Source: Linnemannia schmuckeri
Lineage: Eukaryota; Mortierellomycota; Mortierellomycetes; Mortierellales; Mortierellaceae
DNA length: 64,000 bases
Direction: 5' to 3'
NCBI GenBank assembly: GCA_029449235.1
Contig: JANATG010000001.1
Location: 62,001-126,000, forward strand
In this document: positions 22,530-34,189 of the stretch, in pieces
How positions within the stretch are numbered: position 1 is the first letter of the stretch
How the letters are laid out: every line of letters begins with the position of its first letter
Position numbers and translations under genes: made by a program
The notes under the pieces: model-generated
Told to the model about the DNA's origin: nothing
Databases searched by the model: none
The model's input: the letters and a program-made list of their open reading frames with translations, nothing else

Positions 22530-23814
22530 AGGTTCGATCTGGACAAAGGACACAAAGACTGATCAATTGCGCCAATCCGCGCTGCAGTCACACTCTTCTT
22601 TGCTGTCCTATCTTCGACATGACATCCACCCCTGACTAACACTCGCCCTATCGCATCACACCTACAAGAAGTAGGCCCCAGGTCTCGGTTCCCTCTTTAG
22701 CTCCTTAGATGACCTGCTCTGGCTAATAGATCCGGATTGAACTTGCCTTATCAGGATAACCCAAGTTCTCTCTCTCTCCCTCTCTCTCTCTCTCCCTCTC
22801 TCTTCTCTGCTTATCTTGAATTCACAATAGTGAAAGATTAAACGAGGAATGTGTTGTTCCTTTGTTTTACTGTTATTACAGCTCCACTTTTGTGTCTCCC
22901 TCTATTGTTCTTTCTTTCGTTCTTTCGCCGCTTCATCTCTATCAACCAAACCCTTCTTTGTCTTTACTCCTTTATGCTCTTGTGTCCAATTGGCCACGCA
23001 AACACAAAGAGTGTTCAAAAGCGGGAAAAGGGGGAGAATAATGCACCAGTCGCGTCTTTTTCCGGTCCACAGAATGAAAAGTCTCTTTCTTTCCGAAGTT
23101 AACCCTTTTACTTTTCGTTCATTCTGCTCCCTTTGGTCACTTGCTTCAGGAAGAGCTAGAAGCACACGACGCAAAGACAATTTTTTTTCTTTCTTTCTTT
23201 CTTTGACTCCATGTTCTTTCTCTTTGACCCCAGTCATTGATCCGCATTCCTCACTAATATTCTCCCCTTCTTTACCCGACTTTGCTGTGATCCATCAACT
23301 AGAAAATAGATATGCCTTCCTCCTGAACACTTCTTCCACGCCTTCTCTCTTTGTCTTCTGATAAAAACCTAATAGGCACCACAGACCGGTCAAATAAAAC
23401 TCAAAAAAAAAAAAAAAGAATGGGGCACACCTCGATCATTGTACACGCGATCATTCCATGTACCTGCATGTGACTTATGGCTCTTTATCAATCGCCACTA
23501 ATTCCTTCCTTTTTTCGCCACCAAAAACTGTGCAAGCCGATCCTTTTTGTCTTTGGACATAACATGAAGCATAGCCAGAGAAAAGCAGTATTGAGATGGG
23601 TTTTGAATGGTACACAAAAAAAGGCAAGGTATGCTTGTGGAGGGTATTGCTTGACGCAGGATAGAGGGAGCTAAATGGCTTCATAGGTGTCCTTGGATCC
23701 CACGATGACATATTATGGTGGACAGCAATAAAAGAATAACAGTATTGAGTTGAGTAACGAATGATACAAGAACAAGCATCAAACGCTTAGCGAAGTATTA
23801 TTTTTGAAAGTAGT
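22019..23814. other. Gene-poor spacer with dense simple repeats
   Basis: About 1.8 kb upstream of the NMN adenylyltransferase gene. It holds a compound microsatellite (22363-22525), CT runs (about 22767-22805), CTTT runs (about 23185-23206) and an A run near 23402-23416. Long open frames here are products of the repeats (poly-Lys/Arg-Glu one way, Leu/Phe/Ser the other) and are not supported as genes. Confidence 0.6.
22363..22525. repeat. Compound microsatellite: A26, (GGCAAA)n, A-rich, (GA)n
   Basis: A run of 26 A is followed by degenerate GGCAAA hexamers to about 22470, a second A run, and about 18 GA dinucleotides (22489-22525). It lies 345-510 bp upstream of the NMN adenylyltransferase start codon. 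Confidence 0.9.
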
Positions 23815-24252
23815 CTAAAAGGCTAAATGGCCCGGTAGGTGCTCTGGGATGTAATGACAATAGGTGTCAGCGATAAAGGCGACAACAGCATCTAGGATGC
23901 TCTTGTCGTACTGCTGGCCTACTATCACAGGCTTGCCTGTTCTTAAACTCTCCTGGAGGACAACCCGGGTATGGGTAGGAGGAAGGTACGTGTTGCCCGA
24001 GATCGGGAGCGCAGCATAGACCTTGCCGCCAATAACAGCCTCTAGTGACGAGGCTTTCTTAAATGAGACCCTGGCAACACGAATAAAAGACGACGCGATC
24101 AAGCTGCTGCATTCATGCCGCTGTGCATCCGACACATACCGAGCATTCGCCGACCCTACGTTGCTGATGGGTGCCCGTATTGACAATGTTGTCGGTCTAG
24201 GTCTGGATCGGGCTGAGGGTGCATCGACTGGTCGCCGTGATTGGTGTAGCAA
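23815..24252 (-). other. Unidentified open frame, possible relic of a larger gene
   Basis: The frame runs 145 codons to TAG at 23815, containing GKVYAALPISGNTYLPPTHT and ending YIPEHLPGHLAF. I do not recognise a family. It lies in the same genomic frame as the broken secreted-protein gene just upstream (24361-25104), but at least two stop codons (TGA at 24361-24363, and a TAA shortly before 24252) separate them. Splicing at the good donor GTGAGC (24364) to the acceptor next to 24255 would not keep the frame. It could be a 3' exon of that gene after decay, a separate gene, or chance. Composition is less repetitive than in spurious frames nearby. Confidence 0.25.
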
Positions 24253-24360
24253 TACTAAGATTTAGTGGACTTCAAAGTGGTGCACTTCTTGACTAAGCAG
24301 TTCGGTTCTCTCGTAATTTGATGCCAGGCGGTAGCGGGATCGGTGCTGGAGATTGTAGGC

Positions 24361-25104
24361 TCACTGCCATCCATGCTTGTTGCCCTGGTAGTAAGGGCAC
24401 ATCATCATGCGGTGAGGGTTGGATGCCTGCAACATCGCCACCGGCTCGTGCAACGAATTGACAGTAGCGTCGTAGCTGCGCTTCATCCCTGACTCGTAGA
24501 ACGAGAAATCGTGGGAGAACTCATCAATAGAGCAAGTAGTCTTGTCCGAGAACAATATACTGCGGTTGGGTCCGGTAGCATATCCGACACAGATTGGGTA
24601 CTTGGCACGATGGATATCCCGCTTGGTGTGGGCGGTGAAAAATAAACAATGTCGACCAGTCACTGAAGTCGTATGTCATCTTGTTCCTGAAGATTTGGAT
24701 ACGGGTTGGTGGAGGATCATAGACAATGCCGACATAGAAGGGAGGATGTCGGTCGAAGTGGCGGCTCTGCTGGAGACGACGTTGGTCCGGGGGGCGGTCT
24801 TGTTCCCATGAACGGCCTTGCAATATCTGGCGATGTGCTTTGCGGCATCCTTGTAGTTATAGTCGACAATGGCGTTACGGAGCACAGAGTCGTCGGTGAT
24901 GGTGAAAAGTTGATATCTGCCAGTGATAGGACGGGTTCCGTTCTTCGAGGAACCATCTGAAGGTGGGAGCAGTGTGGATGTGGGTGGGGGTGCAAAGGTG
25001 GTGGATGCGACTGGAGGTGATTTGAAGGTGGACTCGATGGCAGGCGCAGCTTGAACAGCGATGGTCAAGGCAGCGGCAATGACGAGCGAGATAGCAGTTG
25101 ACAC
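24361..25104 (-). pseudogene. Broken gene for a small secreted protein of unknown function
   Basis: The frame opens with a clear signal peptide (MSTAISLVIAAALTIAVQAA, then PAIES) and a Ser/Thr/Pro linker. It continues with GRYQLFTITDDSVLRNAIVD and KHIARYCKAVHG, and then meets TGA at 24676-24678. The same frame reopens and runs to 24361 with protein-like sequence (CLFFTAHTKRDIHRAKYPIC, KTTCSIDEFSHDFSFYESG). Between about 24770 and 24665 the more protein-like reading is in another frame (PFYVGIVYDPPPTRIQIFRN). This is the picture of two compensating small indels, either real decay or base-calling errors, one near a TTTATTTTT run. Reading it as spliced did not give a sensible intron. I do not recognise the family. 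Confidence 0.5.
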
Positions 25105-26492
25105 TTTTATGATGGGATGTATGTAAGTACGTAAAAGGATTGGAGAATTGAGGAAAGTCTCAATCTACTAGAGGAATGTATGTGCGAGGGAGACGGAGGC
25201 AGGAGTAGGAGGATAAGGGAGTTAAACGAATATCGACTAAAGAAACCGGTGAAAATGAGCGACGACGAGGTTTTTTATGTATGTTTCCACTTTTTCTCTC
25301 GTAGCTATGGGTACCTTTGAAAAGTACGCAACCCAAGGAAGATACCGTTCTGGTGCTAAATAATAAGAACTAGTTCTCCCGTTTGCTGACTCGCCCAGTG
25401 AACACTGAACATTGACATTGATAGGGGGAGCGTCACTGTCGAGTCGAATCTAGTGAGAATCGCGTCCTTTGTTTTCGTGTCCGAATCAAGTTGTGGTGAG
25501 ACCCAAGTCAGTAGTGGTGCCTCGGTGACAGCTGTTTAATATGCCATTGAACATAACCAGTGGGAAGGAGACAAAGATAAAACCTAGGTCAGAGGAATCG
25601 AAACATAGCAAAAAAAGAGAGTAGCGCTAAACAACTGAATGGATAGCGGATACATCCACCCATGGCATGGTCATTGGTGAGTCTCGACTCGATGTCTTTC
25701 TCGTAGCACGCCTCCTTTCACCGAGCAATTCGTACCCAATGCAAGATGCATAAAGCCATGCACCGGTATGTCATGGGTATACAGCCGGTAAAAAGTACCG
25801 AGATGGTGTTGTGGTAATGATAGCTGACTCGAGCGGTAAGAGACCTACGTAGTGGAGGTGGAGTCGCACTTTTGGAATGACTGTCCGACCATGGCCATCT
25901 TTTATCTATCCCCTGCCCTCCACTCTCTAAACCATTCTCTCTTGCTCTCGGTTATTTTTTCTTTCGCAAAAAGAGGGGGTCAGGTTGACCAAGGGGCAGG
26001 CGGAAGAGGGAGAGTGGTCCATCATCTTAGGGACACACTCCATCCCTGGGCAATGCGGACAATTGGTATTGCAAAGAGATGGACAAAACAAATATCCAAC
26101 CAGTTCGAAACATATTACCTTCAACCATAGCAGTAAGCATGCTTCGATGAGAGACAGTTACCATTGGCACCTCTCACGACAATCGTAAGCACGCAGATCA
26201 TTTTTATCTTATATAAAAAACACCCATGATTTCTCCGATTTTTTTTCTTTGTCCTATCCTATTTCTGTGCTATATTCCTTTGTTCCACTTGAATCGACAG
26301 CACCCTTAACAGTCCCGTCGCTCTTGCTTCTTCAATCCTGCCTCAACACATATATCAAGCAACAAATGTAAATGGGCTGAAATACACGAGCACGTTGGAA
26401 AGCTTAACCAGGTAATGACATTGATTCCATACATGTAAGTACTAACCTTTTCTCATTTTTTTTGCACCATTCCTGCAACGTCTAGCCAAAAA
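25105..26492. other. Spacer without recognised genes
   Basis: About 1.4 kb upstream of the broken secreted-protein gene. Short open frames on both strands look random. No repeat or RNA gene was recognised. Confidence 0.5.
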
Positions 26493-26824
26493 ATGATGTC
26501 CTACAAATCCATCATCATCACTTCCATCTTTCTCGCACTCATTTGCCTGATATAAGGAGACTTTGCAAACGGGTACGAAGCACTCTGCTAGCCGCCCTCG
26601 ATTCGAAAGATTTCAACAACGACAGCACGACGAAATGCTGTGGGAAAGTTCGGGCAGATTTTTACGACCCTGAGCCATTGTACATGACATGTGCCAATAT
26701 GTCGGACGGCCAACTCGGTGCGTTTACAAAGTGCTGTCCTATCATTGTCCACGTTGATCTCAAGAAACACAACAAAGGCTATAAGGGCAAGAACGACAAG
26801 CGCAACATCAGCAAGCGCAACTGA
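26493..26824 (+). pseudogene. Possible broken gene for a small cysteine-rich secreted protein
   Basis: Tandem ATGs at 26493 and 26496 start a hydrophobic signal-like segment (MMSYKSIIITSIFLALICLI) that meets TAA at 26553. The following ~90 codons read well in a different frame up to TGA at 26824: AALDSKDFNNDSTTKCCGK, MTCANMSDGQLGAFTKCC, and a Lys-rich tail. The CC...C...CC spacing is typical of small secreted proteins. To join the two parts requires ignoring one stop and one frameshift near 26575; no intron of reasonable size does it. It may be a decayed gene, or the two parts may be unrelated. Confidence 0.35.
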
Positions 26825-28076
26825 CGCAACAATAAGAGGCGTGATGACGACCAGTAGAGAATCTTTTTTTTCCTTTGCTCCTATTTTACCGTGCTTTCGC
26901 AATGACCATTTAGCACTCAATTGTCTGTTGGTGCCACAGGAATAAAGCAAAAAATATCTATTAACCGTGGGGCTCGTGTGATTGTCAAACTTTCAGTTCT
27001 ATGCCCGATATTCCCACCTTCCTGTGATGACGTTCGTCCTTTGTTCTTTCAACCTCGCTCATTGCAGTGTCTGCTTTTCACTCCTCCCAGTCGCGTGTTT
27101 TTGTCTTGGTCTTCTCGATTGTTTAGCTGCTTGCTGTGAATACATAGCCCTGTGCCATTGTGGTCTAAAATAACCCACAAATTTCAGAGGATGGACGGCT
27201 TCAATTCTCCTGTTGTTATAATTGTGGTCTATATGGGGGCATTTAAGGTAATAACTTTACTAATCGCAACCAAATATTGCCAAGGAGTATGAGAGGACCT
27301 GCATATAGGTATCACGCAGTGGCCCGATGGGTCGTTTTGTTTACCATCGAGTGCTGCATAGTGCGGTAAATGGTGGACTTGAAGGAATATTGTGACAAGG
27401 GGGAAGTAAGAAAAGGACAGGACCACTCATTTCTTGGTCAATTGATTGGGGGAATGTCTCAATGAGTCCTTAATAGATGTTATTGTCATTTTCTTGCTTT
27501 TTCCACATATCCTCCTTTGCAACACGAACTGCATTGCAACTTAGTGGGCCACTTTATCTTGGAAGTATTGGCGCCACCAATTTTTTTTTAGGTAATCTAT
27601 TCGATCAACTTGGAATGGTCGTAAAAGAGTGAAATTTGTAGTATGTACGACTCTCATGTTCATTGTACGTCACATTTGGCAGCTGGGGAGGGGAGAATGA
27701 GAGGTTAGAAAAGAGCGGACTTTGCGATCTCATCCTCTCTTGCGGACACGACGACGACCAGACGACGAACACCTCTTTACCTCACTCTTTATTCACCACC
27801 CAACTACCTGCCACCATCGACCACACCCCAACTACAGACAGACAGACGACAAGCAAGACAGGACATTTCAACATCACAAAAACAAACCACCGCAGCCGGT
27901 ACGGAATTATGAACCACAACATGATACCTGTCGACGGAGTGGGGAATGCAAGGACTCAGCTAGCGCGTAGATGAACAAGAAAAGGAAGAAGGGACACATA
28001 CACGCACATACACACACCTTACCTTCGCTCTCATTTCTCTCACACACAAAACTCTATGCACTTCTCTTTCTATTGA
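26825..28076. other. Spacer and probable leader of NOT2
   Basis: About 1.25 kb with no supported gene. A 103-codon open frame (27663-27974) ending 102 nt before the NOT2 ATG lies in what looks like 5' leader and shows no recognisable domain; it could act as an upstream ORF if transcribed. The last 100 bp are CA/CT-rich. Confidence 0.45.
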
Positions 28077-30772
28077 ATGATAGCCATGCAAACATCACAG
28101 CAGCAACAACAACAGCAACAATATCAACAGCACATGCAGCAGCAGCAACAACAGCAGCAAAGGGCATCAGCAATGCAAGCAGCAGGACGTATGCCCAACG
28201 GGAGGCATGGCTCATTTGAAATGGGTAAAGAACAACGAATGACTTCGGGGGGAACATGCATTCCATTATGCACATTACCACTTTGATGCTTCCTTATTCG
28301 ACAAACTCATAAAGTAGCGGGAAAAAATGAGCGGGAAGAAGGAATTGACAGCGACATAAAAGGGGAAATGACAAGGACGAACAGAGCTGAAGGGACGCGT
28401 ATGGTCACTGCACAGTCGACTGACACTTTGTTTCTGTCTCCCTCCGCAACCCGATCTCTTTCTCTCGCTCTCTCTGCTGCCTCTCTATAGGCCAGCCATC
28501 TCAAGGCTGGGGATATGGATCAGGACCAATGCCAGGAATGAACCAAGCAAGGCCTCCAATGTCAGGGTTCCCATCCATGATGCAGTCGTCGATGTTGCAA
28601 CAGCAGCAACATCAACAACAGCAGCAACAGTCTCAGTCATCACAGCAGCAGCTGCACCCACACCCTTCTCATCAGCAAGAGATTCTCGACATGTCCGACT
28701 TTCCTGCCCTCGGGAGCGTCAACAATGCATCATCCAACCCTGGATTGTCATCAGCAAGCTATGCCAGCACAGCAGGAACTCTTGCCAACTCTAATGTATC
28801 AGCGTCGGCAAACGGTCTCTCGCAGGAATTCAGCATAGAGGACGATTTCCCAGCCTTACCTGGTGCAAGACCCAACTCTGCCAATTCGAGTCGGCACTTT
28901 GGCTCGATGCAGATGCACCAGCAGCAGCAACAGCCATCGTCCAGGAACCAGCAAGGGATGCAACATCATCCATCTCAGCAACAACAGGCCCAACACCTCC
29001 TTCAACAGTCTCAGCTGGACGGTATGGGAGCTTTCTCATCTATGATCAGCCCGACCTCAGGATCGCAGATGCAGCAGTCGATGCAATTACAGCAACAAAT
29101 GGCCAACGACTTGATGTTTCAACAACAGCAACAACAGCAGCAGCAGCAACAACAGTCTCTTGCCCAGCAACAGCTCTTGCATCTCAATGGTACATGACCC
29201 CATGCCAATGCAGGTTTTTAGACCAATTCTTTGTCCAAAAGGATCGATGCCGTAATTCTTTTTCAGGACCATCAATACCTAATCAACTGACCTCAATATG
29301 GGAACCTCCTCTCTGCTCTTGTAGGCTCGCACTCTCCTCTAAGCGGGCACCTTGCAAGTTCTTCTGGTGAAATGGGAAAGGCGACCAAGGTAACATCAAT
29401 TTGATCCGTCAACGACATTGAATATTCGTGCTGAGCAGTTACAGTATGGTGATTTTGGCTACCATGCTTTATCACTTTGACGAACTCTTCTACTCACATC
29501 TTTGTTCTATATTGGAATTTCATAGAGCTACGCAAACAAGGCTGGCAATGCATCAGGACTGTTTTCGGCACTGACAGGCAGTCCAGCACCAACATCACAA
29601 ACAACAGCCAATGTACCCACATCAGCAGTTGGCTCCAGTACGGGATCGCATTTGAACGTAACGCAGCCCACAAGTGGGGCCAACACGTCAGCAGGCGCAA
29701 GTGCAGGATTAGCTGTCTCCAAGTCTGGCGATCAAAATAGAACTGTGCTTGATGATCATGATCGGTTTGGACTGTTTGGCATGCTGGGTGTGATCCGTAT
29801 GGCGGATCAGGATGCCACAACGTTGACTCTCGGCCGCGACTTGACCACCCTTGGTCTCAGCCTAAACTCTGCCGAGTAAGTTTTTCCAACAATGCTCCTA
29901 GAGTGGTGCATTCATTTCGCAGTTTCATCTTACATTGCCTCCAACAAATGATGGACTAAAACTAAGTCTTAATTGATGTGTGATGTTGATGTAGGCCATT
30001 GCACGGAACGTTTGCATCACCGTGGTTTGAAGGGCCTACCTCATCGGATGTGGAGGCAGAGTTCCATGTGCCAGCATGCTATAACGTTCAGCCTCCTCCT
30101 CCAGTACAGGCAAAACTTGGATCAGTGTTGGATGAGACGCTATTCTACATGTTTTATTCGATGCCAAGAGACGCCCTCCAGGATGCTGCAGCAGTAGAGT
30201 TGTACAACCGGCATTGGCGGTATCACAAAGAGTTGCGTCTGTGGTTGATGAAGGACCAGTCATCAGAGCAGTCCAAGACGCCGACGTTCGAGAGGGGAAG
30301 TTACATTTTTTTCGACCCCAACAGCTGGGAGAAGGTCAAGAAAGACTTTATTGTTATGTACGATGCACTTGAGGAACGCCGTCAGGTCTCTGGTATGGCG
30401 CCCAACGGAAACAATGCGGCGAATGTGCACGGAGCAGGAGGAGCAGCAGTAGGAGGAGGAGGGCCATTGTCGAATGCTGGCAATTTGGCTAATGGTTTGG
30501 AGGGCGGCAATCACGCTGGGTTGTTGAACAGTCTGAACATGACGGCGACTCCAGGACCCACCTCTGCTCAGACTCACTTGAAGCAAGGAGGTCATGCGTT
30601 CCAGCAGCAGCAGCAGCAGCAGCAGGCACAGGCACAGGCACAGGCGCAACAGCAGCAGGCACAGCAACAACAACGACAGCAGCAGCAGCAGGCGCAACAA
30701 AAGTCTCTTCAGATGATGAACATGGCATCTGGAGGTCATGGACCATTTGCACCAATCAACAGCAGCAAATAG
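28077..30772 (+). CDS. CDC36: CCR4-NOT complex subunit NOT2
   Basis: Scaffold subunit of the CCR4-NOT deadenylase and transcription complex (NOT2, CNOT2, yeast Cdc36). Five exons (28077-28224, 28491-29189, 29325-29389, 29526-29875, 29995-30772) give 679 residues. The N-terminal half is rich in Gln/Met/Ser with several poly-Q runs. A DMSDFPALG and DDFPALPG pair resembles the FPALG motifs of animal CNOT2. The NOT-box domain follows: DDHDRFGLFGMLGVIRM, TLTLGRDLTTLGLSLNS, PLHGTFASPWFEGP and the helical region DETLFYMFYSMPRDALQ to HWRYHKELRLWL. Unlike short yeast Cdc36, it then continues with ~130 residues of Gly/Ala/Gln-rich tail. The start at 28077 is the first ATG of the Q-rich exon. Confidence 0.95.
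30598..30702 (+). repeat. CAG/CAA tract coding the C-terminal poly-Q/Ala-Gln region of NOT2
   Basis: CAG runs interrupted by GCA/GCG codons encode Q8, (AQ)n and further Q runs near the C-terminus. Further CAG/CAA runs occur in exons 1 and 2 (about 28095-28160, 28599-28655 and 29119-29157). Confidence 0.85.
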
Positions 30773-33386
30773 GAAACCTATGTTGATTTTAGAATAGTGA
30801 ATGAGATGGAAGTCCGAGCTGGAGCTGGAGCTGGAGTCCAAGAAGAAGAAAAAAGTTTCCCCTTCCCTTTCTTACCCTTTTTTTTCCGTAGTCACCTGTA
30901 GTACCTCCGATTGTTATTTTTTCCTTCCGTTCGTTCGTTCGTTGTTTCGTTACCTTTCTCTTCTTTCTCCCCTTCTTTCCCCTTTGTTTTTTTTACCAGG
31001 AATCGTATTTTTAATCCTATTCTTGTTTATTACCTGCCTTTTTCGTGACTTTGCTTCTTTTTGTTGCGATGTTTGTGTCTTGGGGTGAAGATATGATGGT
31101 CCTTGTCTCCGCGTTTCTTTTTCTTTTTTTTTTTATCTGCTTAAATTGCCCTAGGGTCACGTGTAACAAAGCGCATAGGTTGTTTGCTATGCTCTGGAAT
31201 GAAGACAAAGAACGAAGATGAAAGAACAGGTATTTTGAGTTTTTGAGCAACCATGTCCGGAGACACCGTTTATCCGCGTTCTTTTTTTTTGTTTCTTTCT
31301 TTGTTTCTCTCTTGTTCAATCACTTCACTTGCGTAGAGCTATTTTTGATAACGAAAAAGAGAATGAAGTGAAGAGGGGACGAATGGGAAGTGGAGAAGAG
31401 AAAAGAAAGTGACCATCTATACATTTCAGGCAATGTTGACCACATGGACAGGAGGGATCATTATTGGTGCGCAGGTTGTTTATTTGAAATAAGGATGGAA
31501 AGGCAAGTAACTAGCTTGTCCTTTGGATTCTGGCAACGCGAGGTAAACAGATAAAAAATAAAAAGCAAGAAGTGATGCTATGGATAGGATGAGAGAATGC
31601 TTGTAAAAGATTGGGAAAACCCATGTGTGAGTTCTGTAGTCGAGTGATTTATCTGCTGCTTTCAGATTGCAAAGTGAATGAGAGCGAGAGTCATAGAGAT
31701 AGAGGAGGGGGTGGGCTTGGTTTTTGACAGCCCAGTGGAAGTCGATTTTTATGTCGACTTTTCTCACTCTCTGGCTGAATGACTAAAAAGAAGCGGGCTG
31801 TTGAAATTTTCTGCCTTTTTTTTTTTTTTTTTTTTTTTCTACCTTTTTTTCATTGTTTATCTTGGCTCTGAAGCATGATGGTCGTGAGTTGGATGTTCAC
31901 TTGGCTGCACTTTTTCTTCTTCCTCGTTGTTTTTCTCCTTTTTCAGCTTCATTGCATAACTGTTTGTTCTCTTGTTTGTTTGTTGAATTTTCTCGACAGA
32001 GCGAGAATTGATCTAGGTTATCCATATTGCGTTCTTTGTTTGTTCCACTTCTTTTCATTTCGAAGTGAGTGTCGAATTGGAGTGGTGGCGTTGAATGGAG
32101 ATTTGGAGCGGAATGTATAATTCACAGGGTAGGGACAGGAGAGGAAAGAAAGAGGGAGGGGGAGAAAAGTATGAGCGGCTGTTCCGGAAATAGCTTCCAA
32201 CGAAAAATGGCAATTTAAACGTGAGCAATGGCGTACCTAGCTTACATCCAACCAGCATTACAGCAGTCAGGGGAACCACATCAGGAGGAGTACGGTACCC
32301 ATGGTCTATGGGTCATCGTCATCAGTGTTCATAGAATAGATTAAATGATCATCATCATCTGCGGGCTTGAATATAGTTTTCTGTTTGTTTTTAATACCAA
32401 ATGTATTTCCCGAGACAGTCGAGAATGGATCATGCACTATAATATTCATTTTTTGAATAGAGAAACGAGGAAGGAAAGCTAGACTGACATGCAAGCGTAC
32501 GCTCATGCCAAGCAATGATAACAACAGCAACGAAAAAAGAGAATCTTGTTTATCCTCGGACACACGCGAGTAAAGGTGGACAGTTAGCAATTGACATCGT
32601 TGCTGATTTTGTTTTCAATTGTAACTTGCCTGTCTGGCTGTTGCGCAACTCCATCTCCTTTGGTCGTTCCCGTTGGTTGTGATTCCCGACAAAGGCTTTT
32701 CTTCTCTTCCTCCCTGTTTTTTTTTTCCAACGTGTTGTTGTTTTCCGCTTTCGCTATTTAATCATTTTTTTTTTATTTATTTGGCTTGGCCTGGCCTGGC
32801 TGAGGGCTTAATTCTTGGCCTTGGCTGAATTGCTGTAAACTAAGAGATAGTCATTTGGATCTCTTCCTGTCGTAGTTGATGTGCTTCATGAATTGACATT
32901 GTTCGTTCGTTCGTTCATGTTGTTGATTTCTTCTGTTCACCATCCCTCAAGTTTTGTAGTGATTCAGATCAAACAAAAGTGGCGATGGATAAATCTGATG
33001 AGAAGGTTTGCTATGTCCAAATAGCAGTAGCAATGAATAAAGGATGCAATGGGTCCCTCAACCTGGACCCCCAATCGTCATCACCTAAGCAATGTACTGC
33101 ATGTATGTGTATGCGTATATCTATCTGATCCAATCCTCGGTTGTATATAGCGAATAATGAAAGGGACAAGGACAAGGACAAGGGTCCACACATACATTTA
33201 TACACACATACATAGCTAAGCATAGAGTGCGGTCAGTCACTTATTCATTGGCCTACCCCATCTCCACAGAGTCCATTCATTCATTTGAAAAAGTCTTGCC
33301 CTTCCCCCCGCAAACTATATATTTTTTCTTCTCCGTTCCTTTTTTTAAAACTCTTCTCTTTCTTTTCATCATCCTCACTTTCATTA

Positions 33387-33453
33387 TCCTCATCCTCATC
33401 CTCATCCTCATCCTCATCCTCATCCTCATCTCATCCTCATCCTCATCCTCATC
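33387..33453. repeat. (CCTCAT)n hexamer array
   Basis: About eleven copies of CCTCAT with one 2-bp interruption, in the long gene-free stretch upstream of the sphingomyelin-synthase-like gene. Confidence 0.9.
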
Positions 33454-33557
33454 AACTCACTCTCATCCAACCTTCATCACACTCGCACTCCTCATCCTTC
33501 CCTTTCTCATTCCACATACGACAACTCTATCCTCCACGTGTGGTATGTGTTCCCTCG

Positions 33558-33590
<33 letters not shown>

Positions 33591-33601
33591 CTTTCACTTT
33601 C
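33558..33601. repeat. (CACTTT)n hexamer array
   Basis: About seven near-identical copies of the unit CACTTT, 105 bp after the CCTCAT array. Confidence 0.9.
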
Positions 33602-34153
33602 TTTGCCTCTATGTGTGCGACCTGTTTTGGGTTCCACAAATACCAAGAGCATCATCGTCATCACTCATCCTTGTACAACAACCCCCGCTCGACATAACTG
33701 GTTTCTTCTGCCCACTCTCACTCTCACTTACACTTTCACCCTCACTCCTCGTTTACTTACACTCTTTATTATTATCATCGTAACCCAAGGCTTCTTACTC
33801 CTTGTCGCCCTCTCTTCATATCTCTCGTCACTCTCCTGTGCGCTGTTAAAAAAGAATTGGATCTCCGCACACACACATACACTCACAACAACAGACAATA
33901 ACACTAACTGCACGTAGGTTGTTATATCTTGCCGCCTTTGGCCCTATGGAAAAATGAAAAGAGAGGCAAAAGGCAAAAAGAAAAAAAGAGTGCGAAAAAG
34001 AAGCGGAGAACTGAACTGGATCGGACATTCTTTTCATTCAAAGTAGTCGGAACAGACGGTGGCCATCACTTTCTTCGTCCTTGTTCCTCCACACAACATG
34101 ACACTCACACACAGTGTCTCGTCTCTCTTAGTGTCTCTTGGGCATGGTCTGTG

Positions 34154-34155
<2 letters not shown>

Positions 34156-34186
<31 letters not shown>
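34156..34186. repeat. T31 homopolymer
   Basis: Uninterrupted run of 31 T in the 4.7-kb spacer. Confidence 0.9.

Positions 34187-34189
<3 letters not shown>

Noticed and set aside
22075..22575. Open frames of 128-185 codons on both strands
   Set aside because: They are translations of the compound microsatellite and flanking purine-rich DNA.
24023..24265. 80-codon plus-strand frame opposite the orphan frame
   Set aside because: No recognisable domain or upstream context; the minus-strand reading is longer and in frame with the neighbouring gene.
33285..33917. 210-codon plus-strand open frame
   Set aside because: It is a translation of the CCTCAT and CACTTT arrays and CT-rich DNA (Ser/Leu/His runs).
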